Origin: an uncultured Chloroflexota bacterium
GTDB lineage: Bacteria > Chloroflexota > Anaerolineae > B4-G1 > DUEL01
DNA length: 12,375 nucleotides
NCBI GenBank assembly: GCA_937138275.1
Contig: CAKZOY010000231.1
Span: 1 to 12,375 of the forward strand
Direction: 5' to 3'
The notes under the pieces were generated by a model. That model was not told the DNA's origin. It saw only the letters and a program-made list of their open reading frames with translations, and ran no database searches. The position numbers and the translations under genes were made by a program. Position 1 is the first letter of the stretch. Each line of letters starts with the position of its first letter. This document shows, piece after piece, positions 1 to 6,716 of the stretch.

Positions 1-43
1 TGCAGGCAGGGTCTGGCCTCTAACGCCCCCTCATCCCCCTGGC

Positions 44-140
44 CCCCTTCTCCCCCGCCGCGGCGGGGGAGAAGGGGAAAAGAGGGCAAGGCTTGTCCTT
101 GCCCTTTCCTCCCCGTGCGGCGAACGCCGCAACGGGGAGG
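44..140. repeat. Cluster of three GC-rich hairpins (intergenic structured repeat)
   Basis: Three stem-loops lie back to back. Positions 44-77 are a perfect 34-base palindrome centred on CCGCCG/CGGCGG. Positions 83-105 pair AGGGCAAGG with CCTTGCCCT around a 5-base loop. Positions 108-140 pair CCTCCCCGTGCGGCG with its complement around AA, with one bulged A at 131. C-rich sequence at about 25-43 and G-rich sequence at about 140-158 could form an imperfect outer stem enclosing all three. No open reading frame here looks real and there is no T-run, so a simple intrinsic terminator is unlikely. It could be a non-autonomous repeat or a structured 3' end of a gene to the left of the window. Confidence 0.6.
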
Positions 141-322
141 GGACAAGGGGGAGGGGTGAAGGTGTCCTTGAGAAAGTGCACTGCTTTTGAACATAAGCCA
201 CACCGCTTGTCCGCGTCCTATTGGAAAACTGTCGGGTAGCCAGCAAGCCAAACAAAGGCGTCCCGCGCCGCGCCGAGAAGGTGCGGTGACACACTTTGTA
301 GCGCAGGAGTTGAGTTTTCTCT
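141..322. other. Non-coding stretch with nothing recognised
   Basis: Between the hairpin cluster and the promoter region of the peptidase gene I see no convincing coding region, RNA gene or repeat. A 65-codon frame opening with TTG at 187 runs through here to 384, but it has no ribosome binding site, ends inside a promoter -10 box and resembles no family I know. Confidence 0.4.
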
Positions 323-357
323 TTGCCGTAATGGCCGGCGCCGATGATAATGAAAAA

Positions 358-385
358 TTGCGCCGTGGTAAGAAACGGGTATAAT
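358..385 (+). promoter_or_regulatory. Sigma70-type promoter for the M24 peptidase gene
   Basis: A perfect TATAAT -10 box (380-385) lies 16 bp downstream of a TTGCGC -35-like box (358-363). Transcription would start near 392, leaving a leader of about 70 bases before the ATG at 462. A second weaker candidate overlaps just upstream: TTGCCG at 323-328, 17 bp, then GATAAT at 346-351. Tandem promoters are therefore possible. Confidence 0.65.
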
Positions 386-461
386 CTTTAAGAGGCGCCA
401 CCGATGCACATAAGAGTTTGTAGAGCCGACAGCCCAATACCCGTTACCCCCACGGTGCACA

Positions 462-1559
462 ATGGACGATTCACCCCGGATTGCCCGATTACAGCAGGAA
501 ATGGAGCACAAAGGGCTGGATTGCCTGGCCCTGGTGCCCGGTGCCAACCTCCTCTACCTGACCGGCCTCTCCTTTCACCTCAGCGAACGGCCCATCGTCG
601 CCTTTTTTCCGGTGGATGCCCCGCCAGCCATCGTGCTCCCCGCGCTGGAGGAGCCGAAACTGGCCCGCGCGGCCGGCGAACTCCGGGCCTACTCGTACAC
701 GGACGAAGAGGGGCCGGCGACGGCCTTTCAGCAGGCCTGCGCGGCGCTGGAACTGGCGGAAGCGCGCATCGGCGTGGAGGGACTCCGTATGCGGGTGATG
801 GAAGCCCGTCTCCTGGAACGGTACGCCCCGAACTCCCATCTGATCCCCGCCGATGAGGTGATGGAAACTCTGCGCATCTGCAAGGACGCCGGAGAAGTGA
901 CCGCGATGCGGCGGGCAGTGGCCGTTGTGGAGGCTGCCCTGCGTTCGGTCCTGGCCCAGATGCGCCCCGGGATGACGGAGCGGGAAGTGGCCGGGCTGCT
1001 GATGGGGGAAATCCTGCGCGGCGGAGAAGGACTGCCCTTTGAGCCCATCGTCGTCGCCGGTCCCAACGCCGCTTCTCCCCACGCCGTCCCCTCCGACCGT
1101 CCCATCCGCCCCGGCGAGCCCATCGTCATAGACTGCGGCGCCGTTATGGGGGGCTACGTCTCCGACATCACCCGTACCGTGGCGTTTGGGGGACTGCCGG
1201 AGGAGATGATGCGCGTCTATGAGGTCGTCCGGCGGGCCAATGAGGCCGGGCGGGCTACCGTCCGCCCCGGGCGGGCCGCGCAGGCGGTGGACCGGGCCGC
1301 GCGGGCAGTGATCCGGGAGGCCGGCTATGGCGACTACTTCATCCACCGCACCGGCCACGGCCTGGGGCTGGAGGTCCATGAGCCGCCGTACATCGTGGAG
1401 GGAAACCGTCTCCCCCTCCAAGTCGGGATGACCTTCACGGTGGAGCCAGGAGTGTATCTGCCCGGCGTCGGTGGCGTGCGGATTGAGGACGACGTGCTGG
1501 TCACCCCCGAGGGTGCCGAAACGCTGACCCTGTTCCCCCGGGATTTGATAGTGGTGTGA
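462..1559 (+). CDS. M24-family metallopeptidase (Xaa-Pro aminopeptidase/dipeptidase type)
   Basis: A 365-residue cytoplasmic peptidase of the creatinase/aminopeptidase-P fold, expected to remove N-terminal residues next to proline or to cleave Xaa-Pro dipeptides. Residues 1-135 form the non-catalytic creatinase N-terminal domain and residues 145-365 the pita-bread catalytic domain. All five metal ligands can be placed: Asp224 (VIDCGA), Asp235 (SDITRT), His299 (GHGLGLEVHE), Glu328 (FTVEPG) and Glu342 (RIEDD). The substrate-site histidines His207 and His306 are also present. Length is normal for PepQ-type enzymes; sequence alone does not separate aminopeptidase P from prolidase. The ATG at 462 has no good Shine-Dalgarno sequence but gives the expected N terminus. 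A promoter lies 77 bp upstream, and the next gene follows on the same strand after 95 bp. Confidence 0.9.
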   Translation: MDDSPRIARLQQEMEHKGLDCLALVPGANLLYLTGLSFHLSERPIVAFFPVDAPPAIVLPALEEPKLARAAGELRAYSYTDEEGPATAFQQACAALELAEARIGVEGLRMRVMEARLLERYAPNSHLIPADEVMETLRICKDAGEVTAMRRAVAVVEAALRSVLAQMRPGMTEREVAGLLMGEILRGGEGLPFEPIVVAGPNAASPHAVPSDRPIRPGEPIVIDCGAVMGGYVSDITRTVAFGGLPEEMMRVYEVVRRANEAGRATVRPGRAAQAVDRAARAVIREAGYGDYFIHRTGHGLGLEVHEPPYIVEGNRLPLQVGMTFTVEPGVYLPGVGGVRIEDDVLVTPEGAETLTLFPRDLIVV

Positions 1560-1642
1560 AGCGGCACGTCCGGCCGGATGGCGCCTCTTCCGGCAGCAGG
1601 TTGCCCCACGGTGTGGCCCTACCCACAAACGCCACTCTATGC

Positions 1643-1648
1643 TAAAAT
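1643..1648 (+). promoter_or_regulatory. -10 box immediately upstream of the CAP-domain gene
   Basis: TAAAAT at 1643-1648 sits only 6 bp before the GTG start codon at 1655, and an overlapping TATGCT at 1639 is an alternative. With normal -10 spacing, transcription would begin at about the G of GTG, making the mRNA leaderless. No convincing -35 box is seen near 1620-1625. No Shine-Dalgarno sequence precedes the GTG, which fits a leaderless start. Confidence 0.4.
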
Positions 1649-1654
1649 ATCCCC

Positions 1655-2797
1655 GTGCGACGAGAACTGCGTCTTCTGCTGATCCCGATATTCCTTTGCG
1701 GGCTGATCGGCGGGGTGAACTCCGCCAGGGCTCAGGAAGAGCCCCCCGCCCGACGGCTCTACGCGCTGGTCAACCAGACCCGCCTGGATAACGGCCTGGC
1801 GCCCTACGGATGGTCTGACCTGCTGGCTGCCGCTGCTCAGCGCCATGCCAGTGACCTGGCTGCGCACAACCTGGCGTCTCACATCGGCTCCGACGGTTCT
1901 ACCCCGGCCCGACGCATCGCCGAGGCGGGGTACATGGCCTGGGGCAACGGGACGGTAGTGGGGGAGAACTTCTGGATCGGGTCGGGGACACTGCAGGACG
2001 TGCTGGACTGGTTTATGGGTGACCCGCCCCATCGGGAGAACATTCTCAGCGCTCGCTATCGGGAGATCGGCATCGGTGTCGCTACCGATAATGCCGGAAG
2101 GGGCTACTATGTCCTGGATTTCGGCGCGCGGCCGAATGTCCTGCCCATCTTCATTAACGACGGTGCGCTCACCACCGAATCCCCGCAGGTCGCCATCCGG
2201 TTGACCAACGAGGAGGCGTACCCTCAGGGCGAGGGGGCCGCGTTTATGGGCCGCGCAGTGGAGGTCCGCATCAGCAACACTCCGGATTTCCGCGACGCAT
2301 CCTGGCAGCGCTGGGAACCGCTCCTGCCCTGGACCCTTCCCGACAAGCCGGGGGAACACTGGGTGTACGTGCAATTCCGGGACGGGGCCGGGCGGACGGC
2401 CGGTGCGGCGGATAGCATCGTTCTGGTACCCACCGGGACCACCCCTGTCCCCTCCCCTACAAATACGCCCGTTCCACCGGCGACCGATACACCGGTCCCA
2501 TCGCCGACCCCCCTTCCGACGCCAACGGCGTTCCCGTCCCCCACCACGGCGCCGCCGACGGAAGTCCCCACCCCCTTCCCTTCTCCGACCGCTATCGGGA
2601 CTCCTGCATTTCCGATACCCACCCCTGCGCCCTCCGGTGGGGCGGTCCGAACCCCCTTCCCCACCTGGACACCGCTCCCGGAGATTCCGGAGGTGGAAGG
2701 GGGTAAGACGGACCCTATCCTGGGGCTTCTCTTTGGCCTGCAGGGGCTCGCCATCGTCCTGGGCATCTATCTGGCTCTGCGAAGGCGTCCTGCCTGA
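1655..2797 (+). CDS. Exported CAP/SCP-domain protein with Pro/Thr-rich linker and C-terminal membrane anchor
   Basis: A 380-residue secreted protein. The order is: signal peptide (residues 1-26, RRELR then a hydrophobic core, likely cleavage after ARA); CAP domain (about 32-160); an Ig- or fibronectin-like segment (about 175-258, ending VYVQFRDGAGRT); a Pro/Thr/Ser linker (about 259-345); a transmembrane helix (about 354-375); and a basic RRRPA tail. CAP landmarks are His76 (ASHIGSDG), Glu104 (VGENFW) and His126 (PPHRENI). It is probably displayed outside the membrane, held by the C-terminal helix. The biochemical role of bacterial CAP proteins is generally unclear, so no reaction is assigned. 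The GTG start is chosen because the signal peptide begins right there. Its linker composition is typical of Chloroflexota surface proteins. It may be transcribed separately from the peptidase by the -10 box just upstream. Confidence 0.88.
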   Translation: MRRELRLLLIPIFLCGLIGGVNSARAQEEPPARRLYALVNQTRLDNGLAPYGWSDLLAAAAQRHASDLAAHNLASHIGSDGSTPARRIAEAGYMAWGNGTVVGENFWIGSGTLQDVLDWFMGDPPHRENILSARYREIGIGVATDNAGRGYYVLDFGARPNVLPIFINDGALTTESPQVAIRLTNEEAYPQGEGAAFMGRAVEVRISNTPDFRDASWQRWEPLLPWTLPDKPGEHWVYVQFRDGAGRTAGAADSIVLVPTGTTPVPSPTNTPVPPATDTPVPSPTPLPTPTAFPSPTTAPPTEVPTPFPSPTAIGTPAFPIPTPAPSGGAVRTPFPTWTPLPEIPEVEGGKTDPILGLLFGLQGLAIVLGIYLALRRRPA

Positions 2798-2813
2798 GCC
2801 GCTTCTAAAACGA

Positions 2814-2841
2814 AAGGGCGGGGCCTGCAGGCCCCGCCCTT
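2814..2841. terminator. 28-bp perfect palindrome between convergent genes, likely terminator of the minus-strand operon
   Basis: AAGGGCGGGGCCTG pairs with its exact complement, centred between 2827 and 2828. Read on the minus strand the hairpin follows the serA stop by 18 bp and is followed by TTCGTTTTAG, a reasonable U-rich tract. On the plus strand it lies 16 bp after the CAP gene stop but is followed by CCGCG, so it would be weaker in that direction. A smaller inverted repeat, GATAGC/GCTATC (2846-2864), overlaps the serA stop codon. Confidence 0.7.
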
Positions 2842-2859
2842 CCGCGATAGCCGATTTCG

Positions 2860-3762
2860 CTATCTGGCGAAGGCGATGATGATCTGGGCCACCTCCGCGC
2901 CCACGCGCTCGGTCGCCTCCACGGTGCCCGCGCCCACGTGAGGAGAACCGATGACCTGCGGCAACTCCATCAGTCGTCGCCCGCGGTCCTCCTTCTCGTC
3001 CTCAAAGACGTCCAGCGCCGCACCCGCTACTTTCCCGCTGACGATGGCGTCATAAAGGGCAGCCTCGTCCAGCGTGCCACCCCGCCCACAGTTGACGATG
3101 TAGACCCCCTTCTTCATCTTCTCAAACTCCGCGCGCCCGATGATATGACGGGTTTCCGGAGTCAGGGGCACGTGGAGGGAGATGAAGTCGGAGCGGGCCA
3201 GGAGTTCGTCCAGCGAGACCTGGGTGGCGCCGGGGACTTCCGTGGGAGTGCGCCGGTAGAAGAGGACGGTCATTCCCAGGGCGGCGGCCTTCTGGGCCAC
3301 CAACTGCCCGATGTTGCCACAACCGACCAGCCCCAGTGTCTTCCCCGCCAGTTCTATTCCCTTGCTGAAGGCTTTCTTTTCCCACTGCCCGGCTTTCATC
3401 GTGGCGGTAGCCTGGGGAATCTGGCGGGCCAGGGCAAAGAGATAGCCGATGGTCAGTTCGGCGACGGAGTTCGCCGAGGCCAGAGGAGTGTTGCGGACCT
3501 CAACCCCCTTGGCCTGGGCGTGCTTGACGTCAATGTTGTCCACTCCCACCCCGCCGCGGACGATGAGTTTGAGGTTGGGGGCCTTATCCATCACTGCGGC
3601 CGTGACTTTGGTGCGACTCCGGACGACCAGAACGTCGTAATCCGCCGCGGCAGCCTCCAGTTCCTCCGCCGTGATGGTATCCCGGACGTCCACTTCAATC
3701 CCGGCCCGGCGCATCGTCTCCACGGCTTCCGGGTCAATCGGGTCACAAACCAGCACCTTCAT
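2860..3762 (-). CDS. serA: D-3-phosphoglycerate dehydrogenase, short form (2-hydroxyacid dehydrogenase family)
   Basis: A 300-residue D-2-hydroxyacid dehydrogenase expected to oxidise 3-phosphoglycerate, the first step of serine synthesis. The N-terminal substrate domain (1-98) contains VVRSRTKV and RGGVGVDNID, typical of SerA. The nucleotide domain has GLVGCGNIG at 144-152. The catalytic triad is Arg227 (NCGRGG), Glu256 (DVFEDE) and His275 (SPHVGA). The protein ends right after the catalytic core, so it is the short type without a C-terminal ACT regulatory domain and should not have ACT-based serine feedback. After the second nucleotide-domain strand it reads LFYRRTP instead of an acidic YDP-like motif, which may mean NADP(H) use or a glyoxylate/hydroxypyruvate reductase activity. 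It lies 9 bp downstream of the class V aminotransferase, which favours the serine pathway. Confidence 0.82.
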   Translation of the reverse strand: MKVLVCDPIDPEAVETMRRAGIEVDVRDTITAEELEAAAADYDVLVVRSRTKVTAAVMDKAPNLKLIVRGGVGVDNIDVKHAQAKGVEVRNTPLASANSVAELTIGYLFALARQIPQATATMKAGQWEKKAFSKGIELAGKTLGLVGCGNIGQLVAQKAAALGMTVLFYRRTPTEVPGATQVSLDELLARSDFISLHVPLTPETRHIIGRAEFEKMKKGVYIVNCGRGGTLDEAALYDAIVSGKVAGAALDVFEDEKEDRGRRLMELPQVIGSPHVGAGTVEATERVGAEVAQIIIAFAR

Positions 3763-3771
3763 TTTACCCTC

Positions 3772-4845
3772 CTATTGCAGACCGAGAATGTTGTTGATCT
3801 GCTCCAGCAACCAGCGGATGTCTTCCACTGTCAGGTCGCCCATATGCGCGATGCGGAAGCACTTCTCCTTCAGGTCGCCGTAGCCGTTGGAGATGATCGC
3901 GCCCCGCTTGCGCAGTTCCTGGTTCAGTCCCTCCACGCTGATGCCGCGGGTGTTGGTGATATTGGTGACGGTGGGGGAGAGGAAGCGCTCATCGGCGAAG
4001 AGGGCGAAGTACTTGCGGGCCCAGTCCTGGACGATCGTGGCCATCTCCTGGTGGCGCTTCCAGCGGTTCTCCAGCCCTTCCGCCAGAATGTCGTCCATCT
4101 GCATGTTGAGGGCCTGGATCAGGCTGATGGCGGGCGTGGCGGGCGTCTGGCCCTTGTCGTACCGCTTGTCCATCTGGGCGTAGGCGAAGTAGTGACCAGG
4201 GTACTTCACCTGCCGGGCGCGCTCGCGCGCCCGGTCGCTCACCGCGCAGACGGTCAGCCCCGGCGGGAGGGCGAAGCACTTCTGCACTCCCGCGAAGCAG
4301 ACGTCCAGCCCCCAGGCGTCAAACTCAATCTTCACCCCCGCCATACAACTGACCGCGTCCACCAGGATGAGCACGTCGGGGTACTTCTGGCGGACCAGGG
4401 CGGCGATCTCCTGGAGGGGATTCATCACGCCGGTCGCCGTCTCGTTCATCGTGACGGTGATGGCGTCGTAATCCCCTTCGGAGAGGGCCTCGTCCACCAT
4501 TTCGGGGGTGATCCCCTGGCCCAGAGGGACCTCTATTTTCTCGGCGGGGACGCCGTTCTGGAGGGCGATCTCGTACCAGCGCTGGGAGAATGCCCCGCAG
4601 ATGGTGAACAGAAGGGGTTTACCGAGCGATGCCTGCCGGATGGAACCTTCCATCACGCCAGTGGAGGAGGAGGCGAAGAGATAGACTCGCTGCTGGGTGT
4701 AGAGAAGTTGCTGGAGTTTTGGGGTCACCTCTAACTGAAGTTTGGAGTATTCGGGAGCCCGGTGGCCAATCATTGGGGCAGTCTGCGCTTCCAGAATCTC
4801 TTTTCGCACGTGGGTCGGTCCGGGGATAAAGAGTTTGGGAACCAT
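3772..4845 (-). CDS. Class V PLP-dependent aminotransferase (alanine-glyoxylate/serine-pyruvate type; probable phosphoserine aminotransferase role)
   Basis: A 357-residue fold-type I aminotransferase. The N terminus (KLFIPGPTHVRKEI) matches the alanine-glyoxylate/serine-pyruvate family. Other landmarks are the phosphate-binding SSSTG (59-63), NETATGV (134-140), the PLP-ring Asp163 (LVDAVS) and the Schiff-base Lys189 (GVQKCF). TPATPAISL follows, the usual family motif. As the first gene of an operon with SerA it most likely acts as the phosphohydroxypyruvate-to-phosphoserine aminotransferase; related class V enzymes take that role in lineages lacking classical SerC. Alanine-glyoxylate transamination is the alternative. 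The start is supported by a perfect AGGAGGTGA ribosome binding site five bases before the ATG. The roughly 65-base leader from the promoter at 4917-4944 holds overlapping short inverted repeats around CCGGA/TCCGG, but no riboswitch I recognise. Confidence 0.85.
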   Translation of the reverse strand: MVPKLFIPGPTHVRKEILEAQTAPMIGHRAPEYSKLQLEVTPKLQQLLYTQQRVYLFASSSTGVMEGSIRQASLGKPLLFTICGAFSQRWYEIALQNGVPAEKIEVPLGQGITPEMVDEALSEGDYDAITVTMNETATGVMNPLQEIAALVRQKYPDVLILVDAVSCMAGVKIEFDAWGLDVCFAGVQKCFALPPGLTVCAVSDRARERARQVKYPGHYFAYAQMDKRYDKGQTPATPAISLIQALNMQMDDILAEGLENRWKRHQEMATIVQDWARKYFALFADERFLSPTVTNITNTRGISVEGLNQELRKRGAIISNGYGDLKEKCFRIAHMGDLTVEDIRWLLEQINNILGLQ

Positions 4846-4916
4846 TGTTTCACCTCCTGAGATTGTGGTGGGTCAACCATTCCGGGTCCGGAAACCACTC
4901 CGGCACAGACATTTTT

Positions 4917-4944
4917 ATTGTATTCGTTTCGGGAGAAAAGTCAA
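4917..4944 (-). promoter_or_regulatory. Sigma70-type promoter of the aminotransferase-serA operon
   Basis: Read on the minus strand, TTGACT (4944-4939) is followed by a 16-bp spacer and TACAAT (4922-4917), a near-consensus promoter. The start of transcription would be near 4910. The 5' edge of the -35 box is 14 bp from the end of the MITE-like element at 4959. Confidence 0.8.
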
Positions 4945-4958
4945 CCCTTGCGGCGGTT

Positions 4959-5098
4959 GGGCTTGTGCAGCAAGTCATTGCGGAGTAGCGGCGCGCTTAT
5001 GAAAAAGGGGAAGTGGGGTTTGTGGGGGCGGCGAAGCCGCCCCCACAAACCCCATACCCCACCCCTTTCCCATGCGGGGCGAATTGCTGCACAAGCCC
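4959..5098. mobile_element. MITE-like element, copy A (140 bp)
   Basis: The element is bounded by perfect 15-bp terminal inverted repeats, GGGCTTGTGCAGCAA at 4959-4973 and its exact complement at 5084-5098. It is flanked on both sides by the 5-bp direct repeat CGGTT (4954-4958 and 5099-5103), which looks like a target-site duplication. In the middle a perfect 19-bp stem (5014-5032 with 5036-5054) closes on a GAA loop. The right arm is strongly similar to the copy at 9136-9278. It has no coding capacity for a transposase, so movement would need an enzyme supplied from elsewhere. The small frames crossing it are not credible genes. Confidence 0.75.
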
Positions 5099-5103
5099 CG
5101 GTT

Positions 5104-5198
5104 GGCTTATGGGATAATTCGCTGCGCACGGGAAGGGGGGAGAGGGGGGAAGAGAGGGGTTTTTGGGGCGGCGGCGAAGCCGCCGCCCCAAAAACCCC
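5104..5198. repeat. Diverged inverted relative of the MITE-like element
   Basis: Starting directly after the CGGTT repeat, the left arm (GGCTTATGGGATAATTCGC, then GGGAA and a G-run) resembles the reverse complement of the right arm of copy A, which has GGCTTGTGCAGCAATTCGC. It leads to a perfect 20-bp stem, 5156-5175 with 5179-5198, again closed by GAA and again beginning GGGGTTT and ending in GGCGGC before the loop. No clear right terminal repeat is found; the best but weak candidate is TTATCC at 5306-5311. It appears to be an old or partial copy in opposite orientation, abutting copy A. Confidence 0.5.
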
Positions 5199-5282
5199 AT
5201 CTCAATCCCCCCGCTCCGTCTGGGGGTGAGAGGGGGCGATGTCGCCCCACACAAAAATCTGCCTTTGCCGGGGATGAGGCTG

Positions 5283-5321
5283 GGGGTTTTGCGGGTAACC
5301 AGAGGTTATCCGCAAAACCCC
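5283..5321. terminator. Long hairpin just downstream of the permease gene
   Basis: An 18-bp stem with one G-T pair (5283-5300 with 5304-5321) closes on AGA, starting 8 bp after the permease stop codon on the minus strand. There is no T-run after it on that strand, so it may act in 3'-end protection or Rho-linked termination more than as a canonical intrinsic terminator. Its GGGGTTTTGCGG outer stem resembles the outer stems of the neighbouring repeat hairpins, so it may belong to that repeat. A smaller hairpin, GGGGCGA/TCGCCCC, lies at 5233-5248. The rest of 5199-5282 shows nothing else I can name. Confidence 0.5.
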
Positions 5322-5329
5322 GGTCGCCG

Positions 5330-6568
5330 TCATTCGTAGCGCAACGCTTCTATGGGGTTCAGGCGCGAGGCCCGCCATGCCGGATACAGGCCCGACGCCA
5401 GCCCAACGGCCGCCGAGACGGCGGTCGCCAGCAATACGGCCTGCGGAGTGACCACCGAGCGGAAATCCTGTACCAGCGCTGTGATGATCTGCGCGCCCAG
5501 AAAACCGATGCCGATTCCCACAATCCCACCGGTCACCGCCAGGGTCACCGCTTCCATCAGGAACTGGACCAGGATGTCCCGCCGCCGCGCGCCCACGGCC
5601 TTCCGCAGGCCGATCTCCCGGGTCCGTTCCGTCACCGAGACCAGCATGATGTTCATAATTCCGATCCCGCCGACCAGAAGGCTGATCCCGGCGATCGCAC
5701 CCAGGAAGATGGTCAACACGTCGGTGATGTTGCCGAAGGTCTGAATCAGGTCGGCCTGGCTGAGGACGATGAAATCGTCCTCGTCCTCAAAGGCGATGCG
5801 GTGGCGCTCCCGCAGGACGGCCCGAATCTGCTCCGCCGCCGCGTCCATCCGGTCCTCGCTGACCGCCTCTACCAGGATGTAGGAGACGCGGTACTCACCG
5901 TTGGGGGCGCGGGTGGAGAAAAGGCGAATCTGGGCCGTCGTCAACGGGACGAAGACGGTGTTGTCCTGATCGGCAAAAGTACCCCCTTTCTCCTCCATAA
6001 TCCCCACCACGCGGAAGGGGGTGTTGTTAATGCGCACAGTCTCTCCGATGGGCAGGGGGTTATCCGGGAAGAGCGTTTCCGCCACCGTCTTGCCCAGTAC
6101 GGCCACCCGCGAGCGTCCCTCCACATCCTGAGCGGTAATGAACTCCCCCACTGCGGGCTTCCATTTCCGGACCTGGATAAACTCCGGCGTGACGCCCTGA
6201 AGGGTGGTCAACATCTGGCGACCACCGGCAGTCACCGTGGCGTTGCGGTCCAGTTGCGGTGCGACCCGCGCCACATCGGGCAGCCGCAGAGGGTCTTCAA
6301 GCGCCCGCGCATCCCCCATCGTCAGTGAACGCAGGCTTGCCTGTCCACCGCGCGGGCCGGTCTGTCCAACGTTCGGCAGGACGAAAAGGAGATTGGAGCC
6401 GATGCCCTGAAACTGCTCGGTCACGAAAACCTGCACGCCCTGTCCGGCTGCCATCAGGGCAATGACCGCCGCAACGCCAATGACAATGCCCAGCATGGTC
6501 AACGCCGAGCGCAGTTTGTTGGCTCCCAGCGCCCGCCATGCCACCCGTATACTTTCGCCCAAATTCAT
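5330..6568 (-). CDS. MacB-type ABC transporter permease (FtsX domain)
   Basis: A 412-residue membrane protein of the MacB/FtsX-like exporter class. An N-terminal transmembrane helix (about 20-42, TMLGIVIGVAAVIAL) is followed by a large extracytoplasmic MacB periplasmic-core-type domain (about 43-280). A C-terminal FtsX domain has three helices (about 284-312, 336-362 and 376-397). GGIGIMNIMLVSVTERTREIG (split here as GGIGIMNIMLV and SVTERTREIG) and the closing YPAWRASRLNPIEALRYE segment are hallmark sequences. The frame extends 40 codons further upstream, but that extension is encoded by short DNA repeats. The ATG at 6568, with GGAGG six bases before it, gives the canonical MNLGESIRVAWRALGANK start. 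It is the last gene of the operon with the ATPase and fusion protein, and probably exports peptides, lipids or drugs; the substrate cannot be told. Confidence 0.92.
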   Translation of the reverse strand: MNLGESIRVAWRALGANKLRSALTMLGIVIGVAAVIALMAAGQGVQVFVTEQFQGIGSNLLFVLPNVGQTGPRGGQASLRSLTMGDARALEDPLRLPDVARVAPQLDRNATVTAGGRQMLTTLQGVTPEFIQVRKWKPAVGEFITAQDVEGRSRVAVLGKTVAETLFPDNPLPIGETVRINNTPFRVVGIMEEKGGTFADQDNTVFVPLTTAQIRLFSTRAPNGEYRVSYILVEAVSEDRMDAAAEQIRAVLRERHRIAFEDEDDFIVLSQADLIQTFGNITDVLTIFLGAIAGISLLVGGIGIMNIMLVSVTERTREIGLRKAVGARRRDILVQFLMEAVTLAVTGGIVGIGIGFLGAQIITALVQDFRSVVTPQAVLLATAVSAAVGLASGLYPAWRASRLNPIEALRYE

Positions 6569-6582
6569 CCTCGCCTCCGATA

Positions 6583-6714
6583 AAGTTGCAAGTCGCAAAG
6601 TCGCAAGTCGCAGGGGGCGATTTGCGATACGCGATAGGCGATATGCGAGAGAAAGTCGCAGGTCGCAAGTCGCAAGTTGCAGCGGCACACCCCTCCCGAC
6701 TCCCGACTCCCGAC
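6583..6714. repeat. Heptanucleotide repeat array inside the exporter operon
   Basis: Four blocks of 7-bp units fill nearly all the space between the ATPase stop codon and the permease ribosome binding site. Block 1 (6583-6611) is AAGTTGC, AAGTCGC, an extra A, then AAGTCGC twice. Block 2 (6617-6651) is GCGATTT, GCGATAC, GCGATAG, GCGATAT and GCGAGAG. Block 3 (6653-6680) is AAGTCGC, AGGTCGC, AAGTCGC and AAGTTGC, so blocks 1 and 3 mirror each other in order. Block 4 (6694-6714) is three copies of TCCCGAC. Heptanucleotide STRR sequences are known from cyanobacteria; here a comparable pattern interrupts a transcription unit. The unit size is incompatible with a conserved reading frame, so it is not coding. 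Confidence 0.8.
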
Positions 6715-6716
6715 TT

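Noticed and set aside
187..384. 65-codon frame upstream of the M24 peptidase
   Set aside because: It has a TTG start without a ribosome binding site, and its stop overlaps the TATAAT box of the peptidase promoter.
1560..1654. Terminator after the M24 peptidase gene
   Set aside because: Only a short TCCGGCCGGA palindrome is present and there is no T-run, so I could not support a terminator.
2938..4734. 598-codon plus-strand frame opposite the serA and aminotransferase genes
   Set aside because: It is antisense to two well-supported genes with complete catalytic motifs; its own translation is low-complexity and matches no family I recognise.
4998..5229. Small frames across MITE-like copy A (peptides with GRRSRPHKPHTPPLSHAGR)
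   Set aside because: A similar peptide appears from copy B, but the differences between copies keep hairpin pairing, not codons, and no ribosome binding site is present. They are repeat-derived frames.
5072..6328. 418-codon plus-strand frame opposite the MacB-type permease
   Set aside because: It begins in repeats and runs antisense through the FtsX-domain gene; the translation has no domain features.
6569..6688. Upstream extension of the permease reading frame by 40 codons
   Set aside because: The extension is encoded entirely by heptamer repeats, while the ATG at 6568 has a good ribosome binding site and gives the canonical family N terminus.
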